A model generated the notes under the pieces. It saw only the letters and a list, made by a program, of their open reading frames with translations, ran no database searches and was not told the origin of the DNA. A stretch of 37,420 bases of DNA. Origin: Gammaproteobacteria bacterium (GTDB lineage: Bacteria > Pseudomonadota > Gammaproteobacteria > Acidithiobacillales > Acidithiobacillaceae). The position numbers were made by a program, and so were the translations under genes. Location: contig JAMCRJ010000067.1 of the NCBI GenBank assembly GCA_023381645.1, positions 1 to 37,420 of the forward strand, in the 5' to 3' direction. The first letter of the stretch is position 1, and every line of letters begins with the position of its first letter. Shown piece after piece: positions 1 to 7,976 of the stretch.

Positions 1-2
1 AC

Positions 3-113
3 AGCCTGATCCAATCCGCCAAGGCCAAGGCCCGGGGCTATCGCACCCACAGGAACTTTATCAACATGGCTTACCTGATCCTCGGCAAGCTGGATCTCAG
101 GCTACCCACTTGA
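3..113 (+). CDS. ISL3-like transposase, C-terminal end (partial)
   Basis: The window begins inside a reading frame that ends with TGA at 111-113. The last 36 residues contain AKARGYRTHRNF, then INMAYLILGKLDL and a final LPT. That pattern (basic K-R-G-Y stretch, hydrophobic helix, GKLD, LP at the very end) is typical of the C-terminus of ISL3-family transposases, which act in cut-and-paste movement of the element. The catalytic domain lies upstream of the window. It marks the left edge of the accessory island; no terminal inverted repeat could be recognised in the 71 bases that follow. The family assignment is from memory of the C-terminal pattern only. Confidence 0.7.
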   Translation, partial: SLIQSAKAKARGYRTHRNFINMAYLILGKLDLRLPT

Positions 114-184
114 AACAGCGAGGAACCATATATTATATAGCTTCGTCGTATTTGATGCCATGAAAAATACCATATTCAGGACAA

Positions 185-1384
185 TCACCCGTTGCGCCCC
201 TCATCTATGGTGACTCTTCCCGCCGCTTCCAGCACACTGGGCCGCATCACGATGGCCTTGAACAGATTGCCGGCCCGATCATCGATGAGTTCGATCTGCG
301 GCCAGGCCCGAATTACGCGCAGAAGGCCGCTGCCCAGCCCGCGATAAGGAAGGAGCTTGGCCGCGAATGAGGCCAGGATGGGATTGCGCATGTTGGAGTT
401 GCCGGCCTTGATGTTCTCGATGGTCAGGTTGTTAGGCAGGTGGCCGGGGCTGATGATCTCGACGCGATCCTCAAAGACCAGCACGCGCACCGGAGCGCTG
501 ATGAAGTAGTCGCGGTGGATGAGGGCGTTGGCGACCAGCTCTTCCCAGACGATGCGGGGAATCTCGGGCAGGCCCTGAGAGTTGAATCCTTGCTCGCCCT
601 GCGCAGCGCGGGTGTTGGCGACGATGAAGCCCAGCGTCTGCTGGAAAACATCGGCCAGCTTGCCAGTGATGTCGCGGCTGTCGATGTAGCGTTCGTCCTC
701 GATCTGCGTTCCGACAAAGGCTACGGCCTTCACGATGAAAGCAGGCAGCGCGTACTGCGGTGCCTTGGCGAACAACAGGCTGCCCGCCACATTGAGCTGC
801 CCCTGGTTCATCAGGTTCATGTTGGCCAGCAACTGCGGTAGCGGCTGGTTATGTTGAGCGAACGGCTCGCCGAATTGCTGCTCGAAGAAGCGTTCGAAAT
901 AGGGCATGTCCACATCGCCCGCACTCAAGCCGGCTACGGGCGTTTCATCGGCGTGTACCAAGCCGGCTTGCTGGAACAGGCGCTGGATTTCCTCGCGCGA
1001 AGTGGCACGGCGCTTGTCCGAGCCGTTTTTCACCCAGATAGCACCGTTTTTATCCATGTAGGGCTTGCTGACACCTTCCGGAATGGAAACCACCATCACG
1101 GTGCCGTTTGGGTGCGGCACGTTCTCCGTGAGTGGGTTCACAGCGGGTCGCACGTTCTGGGATGCACTGTTTGAAATGAGCTGGTTCAAGCGGTCAATGT
1201 CTGCACCTGACAAGCCAAGCACTGAGCCATCGTTTCGCACGCCAATGAAAATCTTCCCGCCAGCGGTGTTACTGAAGGCGACGATCTCGGCCGCCAAAGC
1301 ATCTGCGTTGGTAAAGTTCTCTTTGAACTGTTGGCGACTGTCCTCGCCCCGGCTGAGAAGGTCGATCAGTTCTGTGGTTTCCAT
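185..1384 (-). CDS. AlbA_2 / RecG-like ATP-binding protein
   Basis: Encodes 399 residues. Residues 1-120 look like an AlbA_2 (Schlafen-type, divergent AAA_4) domain: QFKENF near the start, then IVAFSNTAGG and IFIGV, and IWVKNGSDKRRA near 120. The C-terminal half carries a GHKL-like ATPase pattern (HATPase_c_4 of RecG-like regulators): EELVANALIHRDY as the N box, PGHLP, and GLGSGLLR as a late glycine motif. Such proteins are nucleic-acid-binding or regulatory ATPases often found in defence islands; the substrate is unknown. It is the last gene of the minus-strand island operon, and its ATG lies 19 bases inside the 3' end of the PHP-ATPase gene, which suggests translational coupling. It could regulate the operon or act as an effector; the sequence does not decide. 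Confidence 0.8.
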   Translation of the reverse strand: METTELIDLLSRGEDSRQQFKENFTNADALAAEIVAFSNTAGGKIFIGVRNDGSVLGLSGADIDRLNQLISNSASQNVRPAVNPLTENVPHPNGTVMVVSIPEGVSKPYMDKNGAIWVKNGSDKRRATSREEIQRLFQQAGLVHADETPVAGLSAGDVDMPYFERFFEQQFGEPFAQHNQPLPQLLANMNLMNQGQLNVAGSLLFAKAPQYALPAFIVKAVAFVGTQIEDERYIDSRDITGKLADVFQQTLGFIVANTRAAQGEQGFNSQGLPEIPRIVWEELVANALIHRDYFISAPVRVLVFEDRVEIISPGHLPNNLTIENIKAGNSNMRNPILASFAAKLLPYRGLGSGLLRVIRAWPQIELIDDRAGNLFKAIVMRPSVLEAAGRVTIDEGRNG

Positions 1385-4041
1385 AGGTTGTAAACCTCTT
1401 TGCGACGGTTGAAGGCTTCCTGGCCTCCTTCCATGATGTTGATGATGGCGTCCTGTATCGGGCGAGCGTCGATGCTGCCGCTTTGTACAGCGACTTTTTC
1501 GTCCTGGTATTGGCAGGCATGCACCTGCTCCGCGTCGCCCAACACCGGGAAATTGGCGTTGTGGGTGGCGAAGATGAATTGGGTGTGCGGTTTCATCTCG
1601 CGCAGAAGCTTGATCACATCGTCGTAGATGGTCTGGTTGTCCAGATCGTCTTCCGGCTGGTCGATGATGATCACGTCGTTCTGGCGTTGGCTAAGCACAT
1701 ACAGCAGCAGCGCCGAAGCCCGCTGCCCGAGCGAGTGATGCTTCAGCTCCTTACCGCGATAGCGGATGACGAAACGGTTGGGCACCTGCCAGGTAACGAA
1801 CTCGACCAGATTCTGCATAAAGGTCTTCTCGAAGACCTCGGGGGTGCTGCCGGCGTTGGTCAACGCTCCCGGCAGGGCGCGCAACAGCCCGCCGAAGTCG
1901 GCGTAATTCTCCATGACCGCGCGCAAGGTGGTCTCGCGGATGTTGCTGCCCTTGAAGAGCTGCTGCATGAAGCCGATGGCTGCTTCCTTGTCGCCCTTGA
2001 AGTCGGCTTCGATCTGCAGGGCGGTGTGGCCGGCGTTCACGCGATCCAGCTCGGCCTTGATGGTGTTGAATTCACGCAGCCAAAGCTTATTGAGCTTGTC
2101 GATTTCGGCGAACAAGGCATCGCGGATGCTGGTCTGCTGGGATTCCTGCTTGGCCAGCGCCTCCAGCATCTGCTCCGCCTTGGTTTTGCGCTGTTGCTGG
2201 GCCAGGAAGTCGTCCGGCTGGATGGCAGTCATGCCGGTTTGCTTGAGTTCCTGAGCCAGTTGCCGCTCGACTTGTGCGAATTCCTCCTGAAGGTTCTTGC
2301 TTGCGCCTTCAAACTCGTCCTGTTTGGTCTTGAGGCGACCTGCAATGGCGCGACCTTCTTGCTCGATCTGCTTGAGCTGATCGACCTTGGCAACGAGGTT
2401 CGAAAACTCGGTGTAGTAGGCCGTGAAGAAGACCGGGTTCTGCTTGGACACGTAGGTCGTGGCGTTACGTAGTTCGTCCTCGTGCTCGGCGATCAATTGC
2501 CCCAAGGCGAGGATGAAGTTGTCTGCCCGCTCCATCATGCGTGCGAGCGCTGTGGCATCCTGCTGAAAGCCGAGACGCTTTTGGAGCTTGTCGGCAACAC
2601 CGTACTCTTCGAACTTTTTCAGCCGGAAGTTGGCATCGGTGAGCTGGGTCTCGTAGTCGCGCTTGAGTTCGGCGGTATTGCTGAGTTTGAGCCAGCGTTG
2701 AGCGGCTTCGCGCACATGCTGGCGTTGGACTTCGATTTCGTCGCGCAGCACACGGAGCTTCTCGCCAACTAGCTTTTCCACTAGGTCGGTCTCAAAGCCT
2801 TCGCCGGTGCTGGACAGGTCTTTCTGCCCGAAGTAGATCGGGCGACGCAGTACTGTTTCCCGGATCGACACTCCGGGCTGTAACTTGCCGCTCAAGTAGA
2901 CGTTCGGTGCTTCGCGGAAGATGCGGGAGATGGTGAATTCCTGTCCGTACACATCGCAGGCTGTCAGCGTCACCTTGCCACCGCTGCCGAGAGTGTGACG
3001 AATCAGCTCATCTTTGTACTTGGTGTCCTGCGCCTTTTCGCCCCGTGGAATGTCGAGGGCGTAGCGCACTGCCTCCAGGATGGATGATTTGCCGCTGCCC
3101 CGGATGCCGATCAACGTATTGAGTTCGGGAGAGAAATGCAGTACCTGCCCGTCGAGGATGCCGCCATCGAAGTGGATGCTGCGAATGTGCGACGCCTGAT
3201 GCTTGGGCGGCTCCATGGCTACCCGCGCAGCGGGATCGCTCAAGGCAAACTTGACCGCCTCGAAAGATAGCTCGCCCAGCTTCAGGTAACTGGTTTTGCC
3301 CTTGCCGATTTCATCGACGCACTTTGGGTCGCTGCCTTCCAGTTCGGCGGGATACCAGTCATTGAGATGCTGCTGAACTTTAGTTCGGCAGGGTTTATTT
3401 TTTTCTTGCAGTTTGTTGAAAGTGCGAACCTTCTGGAAGCCAAGCGTGCGGCGCCGGAAAAATTCGCTCTGACCCAGATCGGAAAGACGCCCGCCGTCAA
3501 ACTCGGCCCAGAGTCCACTGGGTGCTTCGACATGGGCAAAGACGAGGAAAAAGTCTCGGTGGTAGCTCTCCAGCTTCTTGATGGTTTCCAGCAAAGACAG
3601 AGAGGAACGACCATTTTCTTGCTCATACTGAGCAGGGATTTTTCCTTCGAAAGCGACACCCAAAAAGGGATTGATATGGTCATGCCCATCAGCTAACCAA
3701 TTGTCAGAAAAGACGACCAGTGTGTGGATGCCATTGGCCCCGTCGTTGACCGACAATTCGACACCTGGCAGCAGCGCAATTCCCTTCTTTTGGGCTGTCT
3801 TGCGTAATGCTTTGAACTCATCGAAGTCAAACTTGTTGTGATTGGTGATAACTCCCAGCCGAATGTTCGCTTTCTCCAGCGCATCCACATAGTTGCTGTT
3901 GTAGAAGTTGTCATCACCAGCGTATTTGAACTCTCGGTCTGCACGGGTGTGCAAATGAAAGTCTGCGCGAATCCACTGTGCCCCTTCTGCGAAGACAACG
4001 GATCGAGTCCCTGACTGCTTTGGTGGCAGACTGTCCATCAT
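1366..4041 (-). CDS. PHP-domain ABC/SMC-like ATPase (TrlF-like)
   Basis: Encodes 891 residues. The N-terminus is a PHP phosphoesterase domain: ADFHLHT with His29 and His31, ITNHNKFD near 65, PGVELSV near 92 and VFAHVEAP further on, which supply metal ligands of a PHP active site. An SMC/RecN-type ATPase follows: Walker A GIRGSGKSS near 316, a long charged helical middle likely to be coiled coil, signature-like HSLGQRAS, Walker B IIIDQPEDDLDN and an H-loop ATHN. PHP plus ABC ATPase fusions occur in defence loci (I recall TrlF-family as a database name) and are thought to be ATP-gated nucleases or phosphatases; the substrate is unknown. The start is preceded by a strong AAGGAGG, and the ATG overlaps the GIY-YIG gene's stop (ATGA). 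Confidence 0.85.
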   Translation of the reverse strand: MMDSLPPKQSGTRSVVFAEGAQWIRADFHLHTRADREFKYAGDDNFYNSNYVDALEKANIRLGVITNHNKFDFDEFKALRKTAQKKGIALLPGVELSVNDGANGIHTLVVFSDNWLADGHDHINPFLGVAFEGKIPAQYEQENGRSSLSLLETIKKLESYHRDFFLVFAHVEAPSGLWAEFDGGRLSDLGQSEFFRRRTLGFQKVRTFNKLQEKNKPCRTKVQQHLNDWYPAELEGSDPKCVDEIGKGKTSYLKLGELSFEAVKFALSDPAARVAMEPPKHQASHIRSIHFDGGILDGQVLHFSPELNTLIGIRGSGKSSILEAVRYALDIPRGEKAQDTKYKDELIRHTLGSGGKVTLTACDVYGQEFTISRIFREAPNVYLSGKLQPGVSIRETVLRRPIYFGQKDLSSTGEGFETDLVEKLVGEKLRVLRDEIEVQRQHVREAAQRWLKLSNTAELKRDYETQLTDANFRLKKFEEYGVADKLQKRLGFQQDATALARMMERADNFILALGQLIAEHEDELRNATTYVSKQNPVFFTAYYTEFSNLVAKVDQLKQIEQEGRAIAGRLKTKQDEFEGASKNLQEEFAQVERQLAQELKQTGMTAIQPDDFLAQQQRKTKAEQMLEALAKQESQQTSIRDALFAEIDKLNKLWLREFNTIKAELDRVNAGHTALQIEADFKGDKEAAIGFMQQLFKGSNIRETTLRAVMENYADFGGLLRALPGALTNAGSTPEVFEKTFMQNLVEFVTWQVPNRFVIRYRGKELKHHSLGQRASALLLYVLSQRQNDVIIIDQPEDDLDNQTIYDDVIKLLREMKPHTQFIFATHNANFPVLGDAEQVHACQYQDEKVAVQSGSIDARPIQDAIINIMEGGQEAFNRRKEVYNLWKPQN

Positions 4042-5249
4042 GGTTCCTCCTTATGGTGTGTCCCCGCGTAGCCCACCAGTCGAGCGGTCTTCGGATCATA
4101 GATAACCTCGGTAATCGATCCATCACGAATGCGCTGAACCGCTTCGTCAATCACATGGAGCGGCACTAGGAACCACTCCTCAGGCTGCACAGGATGACCG
4201 AAGCGATCGTGGATGGTGATGTTCAACCGCGCGGCTGCGAACAGCCTGTGAAACAGGTTCTCCATCCGAGTGCGGTTGATGCCCGCGAGCTTGTAGGTCG
4301 CCACCACTTCGACCTTCGCCAGCAGGTAGGTGGAGTCGTGTTCAGCGTTGGCGATGCGCGTTTCAACCCTGCCGCCGGTCACTCCCACCTTGTGGATGAT
4401 GTCGCGGTGCTGCGCGACATAGGTGTGATCGGACAGGGAGCGCAGGACGTAGATCGTGCCGCTTTCGACATCATCGGCCTCAAGCTCGCCGCCGAAGGAA
4501 AGTTGCCCGCTCTCGGGCGAGGCCAGCCGACGCGCGGCGGGGTCGTCGTAGAACGCGCGCTGGAGCGAGCGCAGCAGCAGGTTGCTCTCGGTGCCGTTGG
4601 AGAAGACGAGGCGCAAGCGCCGGTCCACTTCCCCGGCGGTGGTTTTCAGCGGCTCGCCGACCTCGGCGACGTAGAGCGTGAGGCCATCGAGAACGAAAAA
4701 GTCTCCGGCCTCGATAGCTCGGCTCCCGGCCACGATAGGCTGGGTCTGGCGCAGGCCAGTCTTGACTTCCGTCGCTACGCGCTCGAACAGCGGCCTGAAC
4801 GCCTCGAAGTCCGGGCACGGCTTGCGATCCGCGATCTCCTCGGCCGCGCGCTTTTCAGCGCTGGTGCGGACATGGCGCAGAACCGTGATGTCGCCGTCGT
4901 CGGCGACGCCCGCCAGCTCGGCGGCCAGGTCGTCGATGTCGATGGCTTCCTCCACCGGAGCGGTAACGGTCGGTGCCCCAGCAAGCAAGCCCTGATGGTC
5001 CAGCGGCTCCAGCAAAGCGCGGCAGTCCGGGAGCGCGCGCAAACGGTCCAGACGCACGGCGTAAAGGCGCTCGAATATGTCGCGGTCTTCGCCATGCTGC
5101 GGCGCACGCCCGTGCTGCTCGGTAAAGCGTTGGATTTCCTCGAAGCCCGCGATGACACGCTCCTCACTGGCCGGCCGTCCGGCCTTCTCCTTGGGCGGTG
5201 CGAAATCGGCAAGCTCCGCAGCGAGTGCGTCAAGATCGGAGTTACTCAT
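4038..5249 (-). CDS. GIY-YIG nuclease family protein (T5orf172-like C-terminal domain)
   Basis: From the ATG at 5249 the product has 403 residues. The C-terminal third carries a GIY-YIG-type core: TIYVLRS (GIY position), KVGVTGG (YIG position), an Arg in RVETRIANA, and ENLFH with the conserved Glu. This is the divergent T5orf172/MUG113-like branch and would cut DNA with one metal ion. The N-terminal two thirds are acidic, Ala-rich and unassigned. The ORF is open to 5315, but the 22 extra residues are Arg/Ser-rich and unlike a protein start. The ATG at 5249 has GGAGGGG upstream and overlaps the helicase stop by 8 bases. Sitting between a helicase and an ATPase, it is the most likely nuclease of the system; that role is inferred. 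Confidence 0.82.
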   Translation of the reverse strand: MSNSDLDALAAELADFAPPKEKAGRPASEERVIAGFEEIQRFTEQHGRAPQHGEDRDIFERLYAVRLDRLRALPDCRALLEPLDHQGLLAGAPTVTAPVEEAIDIDDLAAELAGVADDGDITVLRHVRTSAEKRAAEEIADRKPCPDFEAFRPLFERVATEVKTGLRQTQPIVAGSRAIEAGDFFVLDGLTLYVAEVGEPLKTTAGEVDRRLRLVFSNGTESNLLLRSLQRAFYDDPAARRLASPESGQLSFGGELEADDVESGTIYVLRSLSDHTYVAQHRDIIHKVGVTGGRVETRIANAEHDSTYLLAKVEVVATYKLAGINRTRMENLFHRLFAAARLNITIHDRFGHPVQPEEWFLVPLHVIDEAVQRIRDGSITEVIYDPKTARLVGYAGTHHKEEP

Positions 5250-7293
5250 AGCGCCCCTCCGCCTTGAAGCGCATGAAGGCGACCGCGCCTTCGGCCATGC
5301 GTCGCTCCCACGCATCCTGGGAATCGAGCGCCGGAATCCGGCCGCGCTCCTTCTTGAACTGGACGGCGCGAACGGCCATCTCCTTCGCCTCGTCCGGCGT
5401 CAGGCTCGTGCGCTTGGCCGAGATGGCCGCCGCAACCTGCTTCAAGCTGTCCTCGCTCATGGTCTTGGCGAGGATGGCATAGGCTTCCCCGAAGGGGTTG
5501 ATGCGGTCGATCAGGTCGATGTCCAGCTCGCGCACATCCATCGCGAAGCGACGCACGCCGTCGATCAGGCCAGTGTTGGGCGACCCTTCGTTCTCGCCTT
5601 CGGTGACAAGCCGCTTGGCCTGTTGCGTGAGGTTGAGGGCGGCGATGGCGTGCTGGCGCACGGCTTCCTGATCTTCGGCGTCAAGCTCGGGATACTTGTC
5701 CTTGATGATCTTGCCCATGCGAACCTGCGTCAGCTCCTCGGGTACCAGCTCCTCATCGAACAGGCCGCGCTCGATGGTGGGCTTGTCCTGCACGAAGGCC
5801 GCAATGACTTCGTTCAGGTCTTCCTGACAGATGCGCGCCGCCTCCTTGCCCTTGGGCTCGGCGATGCCCTTGATCTCGATTTGGTACGCCCCTGTCTGCT
5901 CATTGACACCGACATTGCAGCGGTCCGGGTCGTAGCCACCCTCGCCGTAGTCAAAGCCCGGTGTCGGGCCACTATCGGGGTTCTTGGGCCTGAACTCGAA
6001 GCGCGGGGCAAGAACCTGCTCCATCAGCAGGCTTGCCGCGATAGCCTTCAACGTATCGTTGACGGCCTCGGTGACCGCTTCCTCGGCCGCGTCCGGCTCG
6101 GCGATCAGGTTGGTGAACCTCGCGCGGGTCTTGCCGGGCGCGTCGCGGGTTGCACGGCCGATGATCTGAACGATCTCGGTCAGACTGGCGCGGTAGCCCA
6201 CGGTCAGGGCGTGTTCGCACCAAATCCAGTCGAAGCCCTCCTTCGCCATGCCCAGCGCGATGATGATGTCCACATGGTCGCGGTTGTTCTTCTGCGCCGG
6301 GTCTTTCAGCGCGGCGGACACGCGGTCGCGCTTGGCGGCATCGTCATCGACGAGATCGGCGATCCGCAGCACGCGGCCATCGGGGCGCTTGACAAGCTGG
6401 AAGCCGGTGGCGGCGTCGATGCCCTGCCACTCCCCCAGCGCCTCGATGATGTGCTCCACTTCCCGCATCTTGTCCTTCGTGCTCTCGCGCGAATTGACAT
6501 TCGGGATGTGAATGATGGTCTTCTCGGCGGGATCGAGGACATTGAGGATGTCATCGACGTAAGGCCCACTGTAGAAGAAGTAGCCGATGTCGAGCTGCTT
6601 GAGGTACTCGTAGCCGTTGAGCTGCTCGTAGTAGGTGTAGGTGACGGTATCGAACTTCGACTCGTCCTGCGGGGCCAGCACGGCCTCGGCGTCACCCCGG
6701 AAATAGGAGCCGGTCATGGCGACGATGTGCGTCTTGCCCCGCGCGAAGAACTGCCCCAGGTGCAAGCCAAGCTTGTTGTCCGGGTTGGCCGAAACGTGGT
6801 GGAACTCATCGACCGCGATCAGGCGGTCGTCGAACGCCTCCACGCCGTAGGCATCGACCGCGAAGCGAAAGGTCGCGTGGGTGCAGACCAGCACCTTGTC
6901 GTCACTGTCGAGGAATGCACCCAGCGACTTGACCTTACCGCCGTTGTCATTGCCCGGCGCGTTGCACAGGTTCCACTTGGGTTCGACCTGCCAGTCGGAC
7001 CAGAAGCCGTACTTCGACAGCGGTTCGTCGTTGAAGCTGGCCCCGATGGATTTCTCCGGCACAACGATGATGGCCTGCTTCAAGGCCTGGTTGTGCAGCT
7101 TGTCGAGCGCGATGAACATGAGGGCGCGGCTCTTGCCCGATGCCGGCGGCGACTTGATGAGCAGGTATTGCTCGCCGCGCTTCTCATAGGCACGCTCCTG
7201 CATGGGCCGCATCCCAAGCGTATTGGCCTTGGTCGATGCGCCGTTGCGGGCATAGGTAACGGAGACGGAGGGGACGCTTTTGCCCATCGTCAT
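5242..7293 (-). CDS. SF2 DEAD/DEAH-type helicase (restriction-like)
   Basis: Encodes 683 residues with superfamily 2 helicase motifs: Walker A PPASGKS at 49-55, motif Ia-like IIVVPEKSIG, motif II DEFHH near 167 (a DEAH variant), motif III-like VAMTGSYF, GMAKEGFDW near 350 and motif VI QIIGRATRD. The C-terminal 250 residues lack a recognised nuclease motif. Proteins of this kind resemble the Res/helicase subunits of type III restriction systems and are expected to translocate on DNA using ATP. The ATG directly follows the vapC stop (TGAATG), with GAAAGGG just upstream, and the 3' end overlaps the GIY-YIG gene by 8 bases, so helicase and nuclease are probably made together. A second in-frame ATG lies two codons downstream. 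Confidence 0.9.
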   Translation of the reverse strand: MTMGKSVPSVSVTYARNGASTKANTLGMRPMQERAYEKRGEQYLLIKSPPASGKSRALMFIALDKLHNQALKQAIIVVPEKSIGASFNDEPLSKYGFWSDWQVEPKWNLCNAPGNDNGGKVKSLGAFLDSDDKVLVCTHATFRFAVDAYGVEAFDDRLIAVDEFHHVSANPDNKLGLHLGQFFARGKTHIVAMTGSYFRGDAEAVLAPQDESKFDTVTYTYYEQLNGYEYLKQLDIGYFFYSGPYVDDILNVLDPAEKTIIHIPNVNSRESTKDKMREVEHIIEALGEWQGIDAATGFQLVKRPDGRVLRIADLVDDDAAKRDRVSAALKDPAQKNNRDHVDIIIALGMAKEGFDWIWCEHALTVGYRASLTEIVQIIGRATRDAPGKTRARFTNLIAEPDAAEEAVTEAVNDTLKAIAASLLMEQVLAPRFEFRPKNPDSGPTPGFDYGEGGYDPDRCNVGVNEQTGAYQIEIKGIAEPKGKEAARICQEDLNEVIAAFVQDKPTIERGLFDEELVPEELTQVRMGKIIKDKYPELDAEDQEAVRQHAIAALNLTQQAKRLVTEGENEGSPNTGLIDGVRRFAMDVRELDIDLIDRINPFGEAYAILAKTMSEDSLKQVAAAISAKRTSLTPDEAKEMAVRAVQFKKERGRIPALDSQDAWERRMAEGAVAFMRFKAEGRYE

Positions 7294-7692
7294 TCACCCT
7301 TTCTCATCGGTCTTGGCGAACAGCACCACGTCAGGCAGCCCCTCGAAATGCGCATCGCAGGTGAGCAAGGTGGCTCGCTGACGTCGCGCGGTGGCGTAAA
7401 CGATGGCATCGGCTGTGGCCAGCCTGTATTCGCGGTGCAACTCTGCCGCGAGCAGCGCGATGACGGTGTCCAGCGGAACGACGACGCATTTCTGCGTATA
7501 GGCAATCACTTGGTCGGCCTGTTCCTCGCCGAGCTCACGCAGCAACCACTTCGACAGCTCAAGCTGAACGATGGTCGGCACGATCCACTGCGGCTTGTCC
7601 GGCAACTGCCGCCCCAGACGCTTGCCCAGCGCGGTGTCGGCAAGCCATTCGATCCATGCCGAGGTATCGACCACGCAGGGCGCTGTTGTCAT
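7294..7692 (-). CDS. vapC: VapC-type PIN-domain toxin
   Basis: Encodes 132 residues of a PIN-domain ribonuclease. The four acidic positions are visible: Asp9 (VVDTSAW), Glu45 (QLELSKW), Asp95 (TADAIVYA) and Asp113 (LTCDAHF). VapC toxins cut RNA, often initiator tRNA or 23S rRNA, when released from their antitoxin. The ORF remains open upstream to 7980, but the ATG at 7692 overlaps the antitoxin stop by one base (TGATG), the usual vapBC arrangement. The pair is inserted between the methyltransferase and helicase genes of the island operon, and its stop touches the helicase ATG, so toxin and helicase share a transcript. Confidence 0.9.
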   Translation of the reverse strand: MTTAPCVVDTSAWIEWLADTALGKRLGRQLPDKPQWIVPTIVQLELSKWLLRELGEEQADQVIAYTQKCVVVPLDTVIALLAAELHREYRLATADAIVYATARRQRATLLTCDAHFEGLPDVVLFAKTDEKG

Positions 7693-7904
7693 CAGTAGCG
7701 ATCCTTGCGATCCCGAACATCGTCGGTGCGGGCGCCCCTGGCGATGCCGGCCAACTGCGCCATCTCGGGCACGGGCATGACCAGCACGCCCTTGCCCTTG
7801 GGAATGAACACGAACTCCTGCCCGGCTTCCCAGTGCTGCTCTTCGCGCACGGCCTTGGGTACGGAAATCTGGAACTTGCTCGACAAGGTGGCGGTAGCGG
7901 CCAT
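7692..7904 (-). CDS. vapB: VapB antitoxin, AbrB/SpoVT type
   Basis: Encodes 70 residues. The N-terminal 45 residues form a swapped-hairpin AbrB domain: SSKFQISVPKAVRE, then WEAGQEFVF and a short strand GKGVLVMPVP. The C-terminal tail (GIARGARTDDVRDR) would bind and block the PIN toxin encoded next. AbrB-type antitoxins also bind their own promoter. The 72 bases between the methyltransferase stop and this ATG include TGGAG as a weak ribosome binding site and could hold a private promoter, although I see no convincing -35/-10 pair. The position inside the operon suggests that the pair stabilises the island or guards the restriction genes. Confidence 0.88.
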   Translation of the reverse strand: MAATATLSSKFQISVPKAVREEQHWEAGQEFVFIPKGKGVLVMPVPEMAQLAGIARGARTDDVRDRKDRY

Positions 7905-7976
7905 GGCTCATACTCCAGTAGAATCGATGGGCGTCTGGTAAGAATAGCTGATGCCAAACCGGAATGCCAGGCAACG

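Noticed and set aside
1483..2472. Plus-strand open frame of 329 codons opposite the PHP-ATPase gene
   Set aside because: Antisense shadow of a coding region with Walker motifs; no domain and no ribosome binding site.
5077..7698. Plus-strand open frame of 873 codons opposite the helicase and GIY-YIG genes
   Set aside because: It is antisense to two genes with clear motifs. Its composition (Val/Leu/Gly/Asp-rich, no domains) is typical of the reverse frame of GC-rich genes.
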